Below are positions 8,259 to 17,733 of a stretch of DNA of 64,000 nucleotides, piece after piece. The stretch is from Paraburkholderia sp. (GTDB lineage: Bacteria > Pseudomonadota > Gammaproteobacteria > Burkholderiales > Burkholderiaceae). A program made the position numbers and the translations under genes. The stretch spans positions 1 through 64,000 of the forward strand of contig NZ_JAMXLH010000022.1 of NCBI RefSeq assembly GCF_024281035.1, written 5' to 3'. Numbering within the stretch: the stretch's first letter is position 1; every line of letters begins with the position of its first letter. The notes beneath the pieces were generated by a model that saw nothing but the letters and a program-made list of their open reading frames with translations, did no database searches and had not been told where the DNA came from.

Positions 8259-9247
8259 CGTGGTCGATTCCCGTGGCTGATGTGAGGCGTCGGGCACGCG
8301 GTTGTGCGGGTGCCGTCGCTGTGAATATTAGCAAGCTGGCCCGGCGCGGCGCGTGTTCCGGCGGGGACGGCCGCCAGTGCAGCGGGCGTGGCGGGCGCAG
8401 GGGGTGTGAGCGCAGCGCGCAGCGTCGTGCAGCGCAAGTCCGCTTTGGCGGCGGCTTCGAGCACTGCGGGCAGTACGCCGAGCACCACCGGTTCGCCGCG
8501 CGCGTCGCGCGCCGCGTTGGCGTCGTGGAGGAGCAGGATGTCGCGCGGCGCGAGTCCGCGCAGCAGACGTTCGGTCACGACGGCGGGCTCGCGTGTGCGG
8601 GTGTCGAAGCCGCGCCGGGTCCAGCTCACCAGCGTGAGACCGAGTTCGCACAGCACCGGCTCGAGGAACGGATTGCGCAGCCCGGCCGGGGCGCGGAATA
8701 ACAGCGGACGGACCCCGCTGATTTCGGCCAGCGTGTTCTGCGCGGTCTGGATTTCGCGCCGCAGCGCGCCGGGGCCGAGCAGCGAGAAATTGTGGCGGTG
8801 CTGCTGGCTGTGGTTTTCCACGGCGTGGCCGCGCGCGACGATCGCTTCGATCCACTGCGGGTAGCGGCGCGCCGCGTCGCCGATGCAGAAGAACGTCGCC
8901 TGAGCGCCGTGGCGGTCGAGCAGATCCAGCACCCGGGGCGTCACTTCGGGATGCGGGCCGTCATCGATGGTGACTGCGATCTGGCCGTCGGCGTGTTCGG
9001 GCAGTACGGTCCAGTTCGGTCCCAGCAACGCGCTGCGCGGCCACAGTCCCGCCGCGACCAGGACGAGATGCGACGCGATCACGCTGCCCGCCGCCCACGG
9101 CCACGTCGCCGGGGCGAGTGCCACGGCTGACGCTGCGCCGACGTGCAGCGCCGAGGCGCCCGCGATCAGCGGCGTGGGCCGCCAGCGCCGCGCGATATCG
9201 CGCGTTGTTGCGGCGACGGCGGCTTCGGTCGGCGACGGGTTGTTCAT
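8255..9247 (-). CDS. Polysaccharide deacetylase-family protein with N-terminal membrane segments
   Basis: 330 aa. Two hydrophobic segments (about residues 25-70) precede a NodB-homology domain: TIDDGPHP (metal-binding Asp pair) near 97, HSQQHRHN (His-x3-His type) near 147, FRAPAG near 184, a WT segment near 205 and LLHD near 240. The C-terminal 60 residues are Ala/Pro/Thr-rich and poorly conserved. The family removes N- or O-acetyl groups from glycans; the substrate here is unknown. It is uncommon in canonical aryl polyene clusters, but sits between coupled genes (4-nt overlap with the exporter gene). It could act on the sugar head group added by the cluster's glycosyltransferase, which is inference. 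Confidence 0.88.
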   Translation of the reverse strand: MNNPSPTEAAVAATTRDIARRWRPTPLIAGASALHVGAASAVALAPATWPWAAGSVIASHLVLVAAGLWPRSALLGPNWTVLPEHADGQIAVTIDDGPHPEVTPRVLDLLDRHGAQATFFCIGDAARRYPQWIEAIVARGHAVENHSQQHRHNFSLLGPGALRREIQTAQNTLAEISGVRPLLFRAPAGLRNPFLEPVLCELGLTLVSWTRRGFDTRTREPAVVTERLLRGLAPRDILLLHDANAARDARGEPVVLGVLPAVLEAAAKADLRCTTLRAALTPPAPATPAALAAVPAGTRAAPGQLANIHSDGTRTTACPTPHISHGNRPR

Positions 9248-11784
9248 GTCGCCTCTCCGCTGCGGGCTGCTTTTTGCACGGCGGTTTGCACGCCCGGTGG
9301 CGCGAGAATCGCCGAGAACAGCAGCGCGAGGATCGCGCCGGGGCCGACGGTCAGCCCGAAGCTCGCGAGCATCGGCACGTGGGACAGCGACAGCAGCCCG
9401 AAGCCCGCCACCGTGGCGAGATTCGCGATCAGCAGCGAGACGAGCGTTTGCGGTGCGATCGTCGGTGCGCCATCGGCTGCGTGGGCGGGCTTGTTGAAGA
9501 ACAGTGCGTAGTTCGAACCGACGGCTACGATCAGCAACATGCCGATCAGGTGCAGCAGCGTCAACGGCGTGCCCGCGAGCGTGATGCCGGCGCTGACGAC
9601 CAGCGCGGCGGCGACGAGTGGCGCCAGCGTCCGGACGACGCGCTGCGGCGAGCGCAGCGCGACCAGCAGCAGGGCGGCGATGGCCACGAAGCCCGCGAGC
9701 GCGAGACGCCGGTCTTCGCGCAGGTAGTTGACATAGAGGCGGTCGGCTTCGGCCTTCAGGTCGACGAACAGCGCACCGGGCACCCCGGCGCGCGCGACGG
9801 CGGCGCGAATCCGCGCGGCGTCGAGGCTCGGCTGTTGCGCGGCGTTCGCGACATTGGTTGCGCGCGCGTCCGTTTGTGCGTCTGTCTGCGCGGGCGTGCG
9901 CAGCGAGAGCATCGCGTTCCAGTGCCCGTCGCGCTCGCTCAAGAGGGCATCGACGGCGAGCGCCATCGAGGTGCCTTGCAGATCGGCGCGGCGCAACAGC
10001 GGTTGCGCGCGCGCGCGGCTCACGTCGGCGATGAATGGCGCGAACAGATCCGGCTTCACGTCGATCGTCTGGTTCGCGACAGCCGTGCGCATGCGCGCGG
10101 TCAGCACGTCGGCGTCCGGCAGGCTCGCCTGGCGCGCGCGCTGCGCTGCGTCGCTCGGCAGGAAGCGCGCGGGGCTTTCAAAGCCCGCGAGCACACCGGC
10201 ATCGACCAGCGGCTGCAATTGCGCCGACACTTTCTCCGCGCCTTCGAGCGCCGCCTGTTCGCTCGCACCGGGGACCACCACCAGAAAACGCACATCGGGC
10301 GCGCCGACGTCGGCGCGCAGGCTCGTATCGAGCGCCAGGCTCTGCGCGGGCACCGGGCTCAGCGCGGCGAGTTCGTGGCTCCACAGGTTGCCGCGATGCA
10401 CCGCGAGCACCGCGATGGCCGCCACGAGCAGCGCGCCGAACGGCCAGCGCAGCCGCGGCGCGAACCGCAACGCGCGCGCGAGCACCGCGCCTGCACGCGA
10501 CGTGTCGCGTACGGCGCGGCGGTGGCTGCCGAGCGACGGCAGCACGAAACGGGTGACGACCGCCGCCGCCGTCAACCCGGCGAGCGAATAGAGCCCGAGC
10601 TGGACGAGGCCTGGGAAGCCGGAAAACAGCATCGACGCGAAGCCGCAAATCGAGGTCAGCACGCCGAGCCGGATGGTGGGCCAGTAGCGTTCGATCCATA
10701 CGCGTGTCGAAGCCGCACTGGCGACATTCGCCGCACGCGCGGGCGAGGACTGCACGAACAGATAGATCGAGTAATCGACCGCCTCGCCGATCAGCGTGGT
10801 GCCGAAGCCGAGCGTCAATCCGTGCACGGTGCCGAACGCAAGGCTTACCGCCGCGAGCCCGGCCGCGATGCCGGACAGCACCGGCAGCAGCCCGAGCGCG
10901 AGCGTAAGCGGCGAGCGGTAGACGGTCAGCAGCAGCGCGACCACCAGCACGAGACTCATCGACGACAGCCGCTCGACGTCATGCCGGATCGCGTCGCGCG
11001 TCTGGACCGAGAACACGCCGGGGCCCGTCATCAGCAGCCTGTAGTCGGACGCATTCGGCTGCGCTCGCGTCGCCGCCTCGAACGCGTGCCGCACGGCGGC
11101 TATCGCACGGGCCTGCGCATCGGTGTCCGAACCGGCGCTGGCCGTCTGCACGACGAGCACGGCGCGCTGCCCGTCGCGCGACGCCCACACGCCATGGCTC
11201 GACGCGGGCAGCGCGCCGCTGTCGAGCTGGCTCACGAGCGCGGCGACTTCGCCGGTGGGATCGTGCGGCAGCAACGCCTTTTCGACGAGCCCCGCCGACG
11301 ACGCGAGCAGATCGAGGCTCTCGCCGAGCGCGGCGTGCAGTCCGGCGGCGGAAAAGCGTGCGGGCGCGACTGCCGGGCTCAGCAGGTAGCGGTGATCGAA
11401 GATGAACTGCTGATCGCGCGCGTTGCTCACGGGCTCGCCGTTGTTGACCGACACGAACTGCGGATCGCGGCGCAGCGCGGCTGCCAGCTCGCGTGACAGC
11501 GTTGCGCGCGCGGCGCTGGCGGCGCTGTCGTTGGGTGCGCCGCCAACGATCGCAACGAGGATCAGCCGCGAGGGCAGACCGTCGCGCAACTGATCGACGA
11601 GCACCTGCTGGCGGGCATCCGGCGAGCGCGGCAGGAATGCGGACAGGTCCGCCGTGAAGCGCGCGTGAGCGATCGCGATGCCGCACGCGGCGAGGAACAA
11701 TAGCCACAGCAGCACGGCGCGCCGCTCCAGCAACGCCCGCAGGCGTCGATGCGCGGTGAGACGTGGCGGGCTCTGCAGCATCAT
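9244..11784 (-). CDS. MMPL/RND-family exporter (COG4258 type)
   Basis: 846 aa. One N-terminal membrane segment (about 28-45) leads to a large periplasmic loop (to about 265). A cluster of membrane segments follows (about 270-420, with LTLGFGTTLIGEAVDYSIYLF), then a further segment, a second periplasmic domain and a second cluster (about 680-835). This is the duplicated RND-like architecture of predicted lipid exporters found in aryl polyene clusters. It probably moves the finished lipid or polyene to the periplasm, handing it to the LolA-like protein encoded next to it. The gap to that gene is 65 nt and contains short repeats of a cgtgacta unit. Confidence 0.9.
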   Translation of the reverse strand: MMLQSPPRLTAHRRLRALLERRAVLLWLLFLAACGIAIAHARFTADLSAFLPRSPDARQQVLVDQLRDGLPSRLILVAIVGGAPNDSAASAARATLSRELAAALRRDPQFVSVNNGEPVSNARDQQFIFDHRYLLSPAVAPARFSAAGLHAALGESLDLLASSAGLVEKALLPHDPTGEVAALVSQLDSGALPASSHGVWASRDGQRAVLVVQTASAGSDTDAQARAIAAVRHAFEAATRAQPNASDYRLLMTGPGVFSVQTRDAIRHDVERLSSMSLVLVVALLLTVYRSPLTLALGLLPVLSGIAAGLAAVSLAFGTVHGLTLGFGTTLIGEAVDYSIYLFVQSSPARAANVASAASTRVWIERYWPTIRLGVLTSICGFASMLFSGFPGLVQLGLYSLAGLTAAAVVTRFVLPSLGSHRRAVRDTSRAGAVLARALRFAPRLRWPFGALLVAAIAVLAVHRGNLWSHELAALSPVPAQSLALDTSLRADVGAPDVRFLVVVPGASEQAALEGAEKVSAQLQPLVDAGVLAGFESPARFLPSDAAQRARQASLPDADVLTARMRTAVANQTIDVKPDLFAPFIADVSRARAQPLLRRADLQGTSMALAVDALLSERDGHWNAMLSLRTPAQTDAQTDARATNVANAAQQPSLDAARIRAAVARAGVPGALFVDLKAEADRLYVNYLREDRRLALAGFVAIAALLLVALRSPQRVVRTLAPLVAAALVVSAGITLAGTPLTLLHLIGMLLIVAVGSNYALFFNKPAHAADGAPTIAPQTLVSLLIANLATVAGFGLLSLSHVPMLASFGLTVGPGAILALLFSAILAPPGVQTAVQKAARSGEAT

Positions 11785-11849
11785 GATCGGCGGGTCTGAG
11801 CGTGACTAATAAGCGTGACTAAGTGTGACCAAGCGGGTTCTGACCGGCT

Positions 11850-12497
11850 CTAACGGGCCGATGCGTCTCGCAGACGCATCACCGAATGGTCGCCGTCGGC
11901 CTGCCGGATCGTGACCGTCTGCAACTGGTCGCGCGTGCCGTCGAGCGTGATCGTGCTGACGACCTTCAGCATGCGCGCGTCGAGCGGCGTGAGCGTCAGC
12001 GTCCAGCCGTCGCCCTGGCCCGCAATCGCAACCTTGTACAGCTGTTCGAGCGTGTAGCGATTGCCGTCGAGCGTCGCGCGGATGCTCTCGATGAACGCGG
12101 CCACTTCCGGATATTGATCGAGCGCCAGCGTGTAGCGATGGCCGCCGCGCGCGACGGTCACGCGGTCGCCCTCGACCACCAGATCTTCGGGCGTCGGGCT
12201 GACGGTGCGCTTTTCCAGATGATCCGGCGCGGCGAACATCAGCTCGCCTGACGATTCCACCGGACGCGATGCGATCGACAGGTACTTGGTTTCGGTGAAC
12301 GTCGCGTGTCCCGAGCGGTTTTGCGCGAGCGTGGCCATCAGCCGGTCGAGCGTCCAGGCGTCCGGGGCAGCAGTTGTGGCCGCTGCGGCGGCGCCGCATG
12401 GGAGGGCGAGCGAAAAGGCCGCGGCAATGGTGGACAGCGCAACCGCCGCGGTGGCGAAGCGTGCGCGCACAGGGAGAGGGCGTTGCATCGTCGTCAT
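11850..12497 (-). CDS. LolA-like outer-membrane lipid carrier protein
   Basis: 215 aa with a Sec signal peptide (cleavage near residue 36, AAAAT region) and a LolA-like fold: LMATLAQNRSGHATFTETKYL near 50, then LMFAAPDHLEKRTVSPTPEDLVVEGDRV. LolA-like proteins of this group shuttle hydrophobic cargo across the periplasm and are constant members of aryl polyene clusters, working with the MMPL exporter. The ATG overlaps the acyltransferase stop by 4 nt. The C-terminus (DGDHSVMRLRDA) follows the family pattern. Confidence 0.87.
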   Translation of the reverse strand: MTTMQRPLPVRARFATAAVALSTIAAAFSLALPCGAAAAATTAAPDAWTLDRLMATLAQNRSGHATFTETKYLSIASRPVESSGELMFAAPDHLEKRTVSPTPEDLVVEGDRVTVARGGHRYTLALDQYPEVAAFIESIRATLDGNRYTLEQLYKVAIAGQGDGWTLTLTPLDARMLKVVSTITLDGTRDQLQTVTIRQADGDHSVMRLRDASAR

Positions 12498-13501
12498 GTG
12501 TCGGAGGTCACGCGTGGCATGACGGTTCGCGTGCGCGGGGCTTCGCGCGTGATTTCACGTGTGATTTCGCGCGCGATCTCCTCATGGCGGCGCGCGTCGG
12601 CCTCCTGCCAGAAATCGAAGAAGTTGAACCAGTTATAGGGCGCGGAGACGCAGCACTGCTCGACCAGCGCGACATAGCGCGTCAGTGCCGCCTGCACCTC
12701 GCTTGCGCGACGCTCGCGCGGCACGTCCGTGAAATCGGCGAGCTTCTCGAAGTGGATGTCGTAGCGATTGTCGTCGCGGTACAGCGCGGTCATGAAGATC
12801 ACCGGGCGCCTGAGCATGGCCGCCATGTGCAGCGGGCCGAGCGGGAAGGCGGCCGGCGCGCCGAGAAAAGGCATCGTCTGCGTCGACGAGCCGCTGTCGC
12901 GCAGCAGCGAGCGGTCCGCGAGCATGCCGACCATCGTGTTGGAATCGAGCGCCTCGCTCACTTTCAGCATCGCGTCGACGCGCCCGAGGCCGATCACCTC
13001 CGGCTTCGCGTCGGGATTCACGGTCGCGAGGATCGCGTTGATGTTGCGCGCGTTGTCCTCGTACATCGTGACGGCGACGCGCAGGTCCGGCTGCGTGCGG
13101 CCGACCGCGCGGATCGCTTCGAAGCTGCCGAGATGCGCGCCGACCAGGAACGCGCCGCGTCCGCCAGCGAGTGCGTCAATGACGTGTGTTTCGCCGCGCA
13201 CGCGGATATCGAACAAGTCGAAACGGTCGTTCAGCAGATAGATGCGGTCGTGAATCGTCGACGCGAACGTGAACACGTGCCGGTATACATCGCGCCATCT
13301 TGCCGGGCGGCCGAGCGCGCGGCGCAGATAACAGCGCGACGCCCCGCGCGACGGCGGCGAGAACAGGAAGAAATACGCGGCGATTGCGTGCAGCACGATC
13401 CGGCCCGCCCGCCGCCCGAAGTGCAGCGAGAGCCACGTCATCACGCGCAGCAGCGTGAGATTGCTGCGCTCCTTGTGTTGAGCCCATCTGTTGAGCTTCA
13501 T
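12494..13501 (-). CDS. Lysophospholipid-type acyltransferase (HtrB/LpxL-like, COG4261)
   Basis: The protein is 335 aa from the MKLNRW start at 13501, which overlaps the AMP-ligase stop by 4 nt. An upstream in-frame ATG at 13681 would run 180 nt into that gene and is rejected. Motifs are a membrane-proximal N-terminus, AHLGSFE (the family's H-x4-E type site shifted, near 126), FLGAPAAFPLGP near 200 and YNWFNFFDFW near 300. It probably transfers the cluster's acyl chain to a lipid or sugar acceptor at the inner membrane. The last residues (EEIAREITREITREA) are encoded by a short DNA repeat. Confidence 0.86.
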   Translation of the reverse strand: MKLNRWAQHKERSNLTLLRVMTWLSLHFGRRAGRIVLHAIAAYFFLFSPPSRGASRCYLRRALGRPARWRDVYRHVFTFASTIHDRIYLLNDRFDLFDIRVRGETHVIDALAGGRGAFLVGAHLGSFEAIRAVGRTQPDLRVAVTMYEDNARNINAILATVNPDAKPEVIGLGRVDAMLKVSEALDSNTMVGMLADRSLLRDSGSSTQTMPFLGAPAAFPLGPLHMAAMLRRPVIFMTALYRDDNRYDIHFEKLADFTDVPRERRASEVQAALTRYVALVEQCCVSAPYNWFNFFDFWQEADARRHEEIAREITREITREAPRTRTVMPRVTSDT

Positions 13502-15414
13502 ACGCTTGCCGCTCCGTGGGCCTGGGTTGCGTCCGGTGCGGACAGTACGCCGCTTGCGACCTCGCGCTGACCGGCGCTCACCGTGAAGCGGATCGCACCG
13601 CTCGCCGTGCTTTCGAACCCGACATCGAGCGTTTCGCCGGGCGCCGCAGGGCTCAGAAACTTTGCCGAGTTGATGCGGCACCTGTCGAACGAGCGGTTCA
13701 ACGCCGCGCCGAGCGCCATGAGCGCGTGATCGAGCAACACCACGCCGGGGACGATCGGTTGTCCGGGGAAGTGGCCAGGCAAGGCCGGGTGGCCGGCGGG
13801 AATCGTGAACGTGAGCGGCGCGGTGCGACCGGCAGCGTGTTGCAGCGCAGGCTCTGTCTCATACGACGGTTGCGCCTCGTTCGGGCGCTGCGCGACGAGC
13901 GTTGCAAGCACGTCGCGCGGCAGCTTGCCGGTCGCGTTGCGCGGCAGCGTGTCGACGAACCGCAGCGGGCGCGGCATGAACGCCGCATCGATGCGCTCGC
14001 GCAGCGCGTGCAACAGGTCGGCGGCGCTCAGTTGCGGGGCGACGACCAGCGCGGCCAGGCGCGCGACCGGGCCGCCGCACGCGGGGTTGTCCACGTTGTT
14101 GCCGGTGCAGTTGCCCAACTTCGCCGCAGCGTCCGTATCTGCCGCCGCACCGGCTTGCGAAGGCGCTTCGTCCGGCATGTAGAACACGCCGTCCTCGACG
14201 CCGGGGATCGCGTTCAGTTGATAGTTCAGGTACGCGAGCGACGTCCGCTTGCCCGCGATATTCACGAGGTCCGTCTTGCGACCGTGCAACAGGAAATGGC
14301 TGTCGTCCAGCAGTTCGATGGCGTCGCCCATCGGCACCGGTTCTTCGATGTGGCCGCCCGACGCCCAGGCGCACGGGCCGCCGTCGTTGCCCGCTTCGTT
14401 GCCCGCTGCGTTGCCAGCTTCGTCGCTCGCGCCGTTGTCCTGCCCGTCGCCGGGTGCCTGCGGAGTCGTGTCGAGGCGCACGCCCGCCAGCAGGTGCCAC
14501 GGATCGCCCTGTGCGGTCCGGCGCGTGGCGATCTGGCCGGTTTCGGTGCTGCCGTAGATCTCGATCAGCGGTGCGGCGAGCCGCGCCTCGGCCTCGCGGG
14601 CGAGCGTCGGCGGCAGCGGCGCCGTGGCCGAGAGCACCAGCGACGCGCCCGGCAGCGCCCGGTCGGCGGCGAGCAGCGCGCGCAGATGCACGGGCGTCGT
14701 CACCAACACGCGCGGCGCGGGCACCGCTTCGAGTTCGGCGCGCACGTCGGCCGGGTAGAACGGCTGGCGATTGCTGAACGCGAGGCCGCCGATCAGCGCG
14801 AGCAGCACCGTCGATTCGAAGCCGTACATGTGCTGCGCGGGCACCGTGCCGATCAGCGTGTACCCTCCGGCATCCGAACCGCCATCCGAATCCGGGTCGG
14901 CAGCCAGGCCGAGCCGTTCGGCTGCGGCCCGCACGCAGCGCACGAGCAGTCCCCACGTTTTGCGATGCGGCACCGGCGTACCGGTCGAGCCCGATGTGAA
15001 GACGTAGGCGACGACCTGCGCAGCGTCGATCTGCGGCACGGCGATGTCGTCGTGCATATCGTGCGCACCGGGCGCGCCAGGCTCCGGAAACCGGAAGCGC
15101 GGCAAGTCGATCGTGCAGTCGGCCGCATCGTGCAGGCAGAACGTGTCCGGGGCGAACGACGCCAGCTGGCGCACCATTTCCGTCGTTTGCGTCGACGGCA
15201 GCAGGCTGATCTTGCCGGCTACGAGCGCCGCGCACAGGCCGACCGCGAACCGGTAGCGGTCGATACAGACGTTGAATACATGGCCGCCGGACGGGAGCGC
15301 GGCGGCGACCCGGGCGACATCCGCGAGGAACGTGCGCACGGAAACCGGCGCGCCGTCGCGCCAGGCGATGGTCCGGCCGGGTGCCGGGTGAAATAGCAGC
15401 GGATAACTCGACAT
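13498..15414 (-). CDS. Acyl/aryl-AMP ligase fused to a C-terminal FabZ/ApeI-like dehydratase
   Basis: 638 aa. The adenylation part has the P-loop TSGSTGTPVPHRK near 148, IYGSTETG near 283, HGRKTDLVNIAGKR near 370 and the A10 Lys in RNATGKLPRD near 515. The C-terminal about 110 residues form a hotdog domain (GHFPGQPIVPGVVLLDHAL, then INSAKFLSPAAPGE). The pair would activate a starter acid and dehydrate 3-hydroxyacyl-ACP. In known aryl polyene clusters these are ApeH and ApeI, often separate genes. Two low-complexity inserts are present (Asn/Ala/Gly/Glu repeats near 330-350, and a Thr/Asp/Asn/Cys-rich stretch near 420-445). The gap to the upstream membrane-protein gene is 39 nt. Confidence 0.87.
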   Translation of the reverse strand: MSSYPLLFHPAPGRTIAWRDGAPVSVRTFLADVARVAAALPSGGHVFNVCIDRYRFAVGLCAALVAGKISLLPSTQTTEMVRQLASFAPDTFCLHDAADCTIDLPRFRFPEPGAPGAHDMHDDIAVPQIDAAQVVAYVFTSGSTGTPVPHRKTWGLLVRCVRAAAERLGLAADPDSDGGSDAGGYTLIGTVPAQHMYGFESTVLLALIGGLAFSNRQPFYPADVRAELEAVPAPRVLVTTPVHLRALLAADRALPGASLVLSATAPLPPTLAREAEARLAAPLIEIYGSTETGQIATRRTAQGDPWHLLAGVRLDTTPQAPGDGQDNGASDEAGNAAGNEAGNDGGPCAWASGGHIEEPVPMGDAIELLDDSHFLLHGRKTDLVNIAGKRTSLAYLNYQLNAIPGVEDGVFYMPDEAPSQAGAAADTDAAAKLGNCTGNNVDNPACGGPVARLAALVVAPQLSAADLLHALRERIDAAFMPRPLRFVDTLPRNATGKLPRDVLATLVAQRPNEAQPSYETEPALQHAAGRTAPLTFTIPAGHPALPGHFPGQPIVPGVVLLDHALMALGAALNRSFDRCRINSAKFLSPAAPGETLDVGFESTASGAIRFTVSAGQREVASGVLSAPDATQAHGAASV

Positions 15415-15453
15415 GACGTCAGCAAAAACGGTTGCGAGGAGGGCGCGGCGACA

Positions 15454-16110
15454 TCATGGCGCCCGGCCCGCGCGTAGCGCCATCGTCTGCCGATATGCCC
15501 TCACAGCATCCAGCATGCCCGCGCCGCGCGTGTCCGGCAGCGCGAAGCGGCGCCAGACGTGCTCGGCCACGAACATGACGCCGACGAGCGGCAACGCGAA
15601 GTAATTGGCGAACGTCGACCATTCGACGATTGGCGCCGTCGCAAACAGCACCGTCGAAATTGCGGCGATCGCAACGAAAAAGAGCGTCCACGCCACGGTG
15701 ATCTGTCGCGTATAGCGCTTGACGGGCGGCGTGAGCGAGCCGTCCATCAGCGCGGCAAACTGCGTGCACAGCGGTTCGCGGCCGGGCAGCAGCGTGCTGC
15801 CGAACAGCAGCGCGAGCGCCAGGTTGAAACCGGCGTGCTCGAGATACAGGCCCCACGCGAAGTGCTGCGCGAGCGGCCCGCGCGCAATCCACAGCGCGGC
15901 GCAGGCCAGCGCCCACAGCGGCAGCAACCAGCCTCGCCGCTTCGAGCGCGCCGCAGCCGACAACGCGATCGCGAACAGCGGCGCAAGCACGAGCGCGAGC
16001 CCGAAGCCATGTTCGCCCGGTGTTGCGGCCGCGTGGTGCGCGCCGGCCTCGTAGGCCAGCAATCCCGCGAACGCAGCGCCGCCGCGCGCGATGGGCTTCA
16101 GCGCGCGCAC
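15454..16110 (-). CDS. COG4648-type inner-membrane protein of aryl polyene clusters
   Basis: About 218 aa from a GTG start at 16110. At least five hydrophobic segments are visible (about 12-28, 38-52, 62-77, 90-108, 138-160, 165-185). The KRYTRQITVAWTLFFVAIAAIS and FVAEHVWRRFALPD ... ILDAVRAYR-like tail is typical of the membrane protein that accompanies ACPs in these clusters. Its biochemical role is not established. It is the first gene of the minus-strand operon, which faces the divergent ACP gene over about 590 bp. Confidence 0.78.
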   Translation of the reverse strand: MRALKPIARGGAAFAGLLAYEAGAHHAAATPGEHGFGLALVLAPLFAIALSAAARSKRRGWLLPLWALACAALWIARGPLAQHFAWGLYLEHAGFNLALALLFGSTLLPGREPLCTQFAALMDGSLTPPVKRYTRQITVAWTLFFVAIAAISTVLFATAPIVEWSTFANYFALPLVGVMFVAEHVWRRFALPDTRGAGMLDAVRAYRQTMALRAGRAP

Positions 16111-16702
16111 CGGCTTGCCTCGGCGCGCGTCGGCGCCGGTCGCACAGGGTCCTTCCAGCCGCAGCGCGACGGGCTGCGGCAGGGGGAAGGGCTCACCAGC
16201 AGGAAAAGGGATAAATTGTGCTGCATGTCTGGAAACGTCAGGGCGGGACCTCGAAACCGGTTGGAATCGGTTGGTATGGGTTAGACCGATCCGCGAGCCA
16301 TCGGGTCAAACCATCGAGCCATACGAAAGGCTTTCGGCGGGGGATTTGCCGGTGCGTGTCAGCGGCCACATTTTAGAGTGCCGCGAGGGGGGAGACCACC
16401 GGGTGGGCACGGATTTTGTAACGTTTTGTATGGGATATCGCCGGAAAGACAACGGCGCCGCATGCCGGATCAGCCGGTATTTGCCGCTATCGGATGAGGC
16501 GTTTCGTACATTTACGCGAGCAAGTCCGGCACACAAGAGGGTCGAACTGTCTGTAACCATTCTCGCTATACGGGCCATATCCCTTCAGCTAGAATGCACG
16601 CAAATTTAGCGTTCCCAAAATATACTATTCAAGTGGGGGCTGAATGCCGGGTTAGCTGCGCAGCCCACGCGCCCTCGCACAAAATCCCCGTCTGAAAGCA
16701 TC
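16111..16702. promoter_or_regulatory. Divergent control region of the polyene-like cluster
   Basis: No gene is recognised in this 592-bp gap between the minus-strand operon and the ACP gene. The part at 16400-16640 is clearly more AT-rich than its surroundings. A TATACT at 16621-16626 could be a -10 box for the ACP operon, but no matching -35 is seen at 16-18 bp. It most likely holds both operon promoters. Confidence 0.4.
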
Positions 16703-16963
16703 ATGAATGAACTGGAAAAGGAACTCGCTACGTTAATGATCGGCGAGTTGAACCTGGAAGACATCCAGCCGGAATCCGTATCGGCCGACACGCCGTTGTA
16801 CGGTGACGGATTCGGACTCGACTCCATCGACATTCTGGAAATTGCACTGCTGATCTCGAAGAAGTATGGCTTCGAATTGCGTTCAGATAATCCGGACAAC
16901 GAAAAGATTTTCGCGACGCTCGGCGCATTGAGCGCGTATATCGCCGCGCATCGCACGCGCTGA
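16703..16963 (+). CDS. Acyl carrier protein of the polyene-like cluster
   Basis: 86 aa. The phosphopantetheine attachment motif GLDSID is near residue 38, followed by ILEIALLISKKYG, the acidic helix II typical of ACPs. It carries the growing chain for the ketosynthase, ketoreductase and dehydratases encoded around it. Canonical aryl polyene clusters usually have two ACPs; only one is seen here. It starts the plus-strand operon. It has only a weak purine-rich ribosome binding site (GAAAG). Confidence 0.92.
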   Translation: MNELEKELATLMIGELNLEDIQPESVSADTPLYGDGFGLDSIDILEIALLISKKYGFELRSDNPDNEKIFATLGALSAYIAAHRTR

Positions 16964-17016
16964 GCACACTGCACGTCGTTCACACGGGGAGCACCTCAAA
17001 TGGGAGTGATGAGTCG

Positions 17017-17733
17017 ATGCGCGCGCTCGTGACGGGTGGCAGCGGCGCGCTGGGGCAGGCCATCGGCGAGGCGCTCGCCCACGCCGGTCATGAGGTCTGG
17101 CTCCACGCAAACCACAATCTCGCCCAGGCCGAAGCGTGCGCGCAGCGCATCGTCGCGGCGGGCGGCGTCGCCCATGCGATTGCGTTCGACGTGACCGACG
17201 CCGGCGCGGCGCAAGCCGCGCTCGCGCAACTGGCCGACGAGGCGCCGGTGCAGATTCTCGTCAATAACGCGGGCATTCACGACGACGCCCCGATGGCCGG
17301 AATGACACAACAGCAGTGGCGTCGCGTGATCGATGTCTCGCTCAACGGTTTTTTCAACGTCACGCAGCCGCTGTTGCTGCCGATGATCCGCACGCGCTGG
17401 GGGCGCATCGTCAATATTGCGTCGGTGGCGGGCGTGATGGGCAATCGCGGCCAGACGAACTACGCGGCCGCGAAAGCCGGCCTGATCGGCGCGACGAAGT
17501 CGCTTGCGCTCGAACTGGCGTCGCGCGGCATCACGGTGAATGCCGTTGCGCCCGGCATCGTCGCCTCGCCGATGGCCGCGCAGGCCTTCCCATCCGAGCG
17601 CATCAAGCAACTGGTTCCGGTGCGGCGCGCGGGCCAGCCCGAAGAGGTCGCGGCGATGGTCGCCTACCTGGTGTCCGATGCCGCCGCCTATGTCACGGGC
17701 CAGGTCCTGCAGATCAATGGCGGTATCGCATGA
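17017..17733 (+). CDS. 3-oxoacyl-ACP reductase (FabG/ApeQ type)
   Basis: 238-aa classical SDR. The nucleotide motif TGGSGALG is at residues 6-13, NNAG near 85, the catalytic Ser in NIASVAG, and Tyr-x3-Lys in YAAAKAG near 150. The C-terminal end is GQVLQINGGIA. It reduces 3-oxoacyl-ACP with NADPH in the chain elongation cycle of the cluster. GGGAG lies about 10 nt before the ATG. It follows the ACP gene by 53 nt and overlaps the glycosyltransferase gene by 4 nt (ATGA). Confidence 0.92.
   Translation: MRALVTGGSGALGQAIGEALAHAGHEVWLHANHNLAQAEACAQRIVAAGGVAHAIAFDVTDAGAAQAALAQLADEAPVQILVNNAGIHDDAPMAGMTQQQWRRVIDVSLNGFFNVTQPLLLPMIRTRWGRIVNIASVAGVMGNRGQTNYAAAKAGLIGATKSLALELASRGITVNAVAPGIVASPMAAQAFPSERIKQLVPVRRAGQPEEVAAMVAYLVSDAAAYVTGQVLQINGGIA

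Noticed and set aside
9118..11496. 792-codon plus-strand frame opposite the MMPL exporter
   Set aside because: Arg/Glu/Gln-rich shadow composition, no ribosome binding site, and it lies entirely opposite a clear transporter gene.
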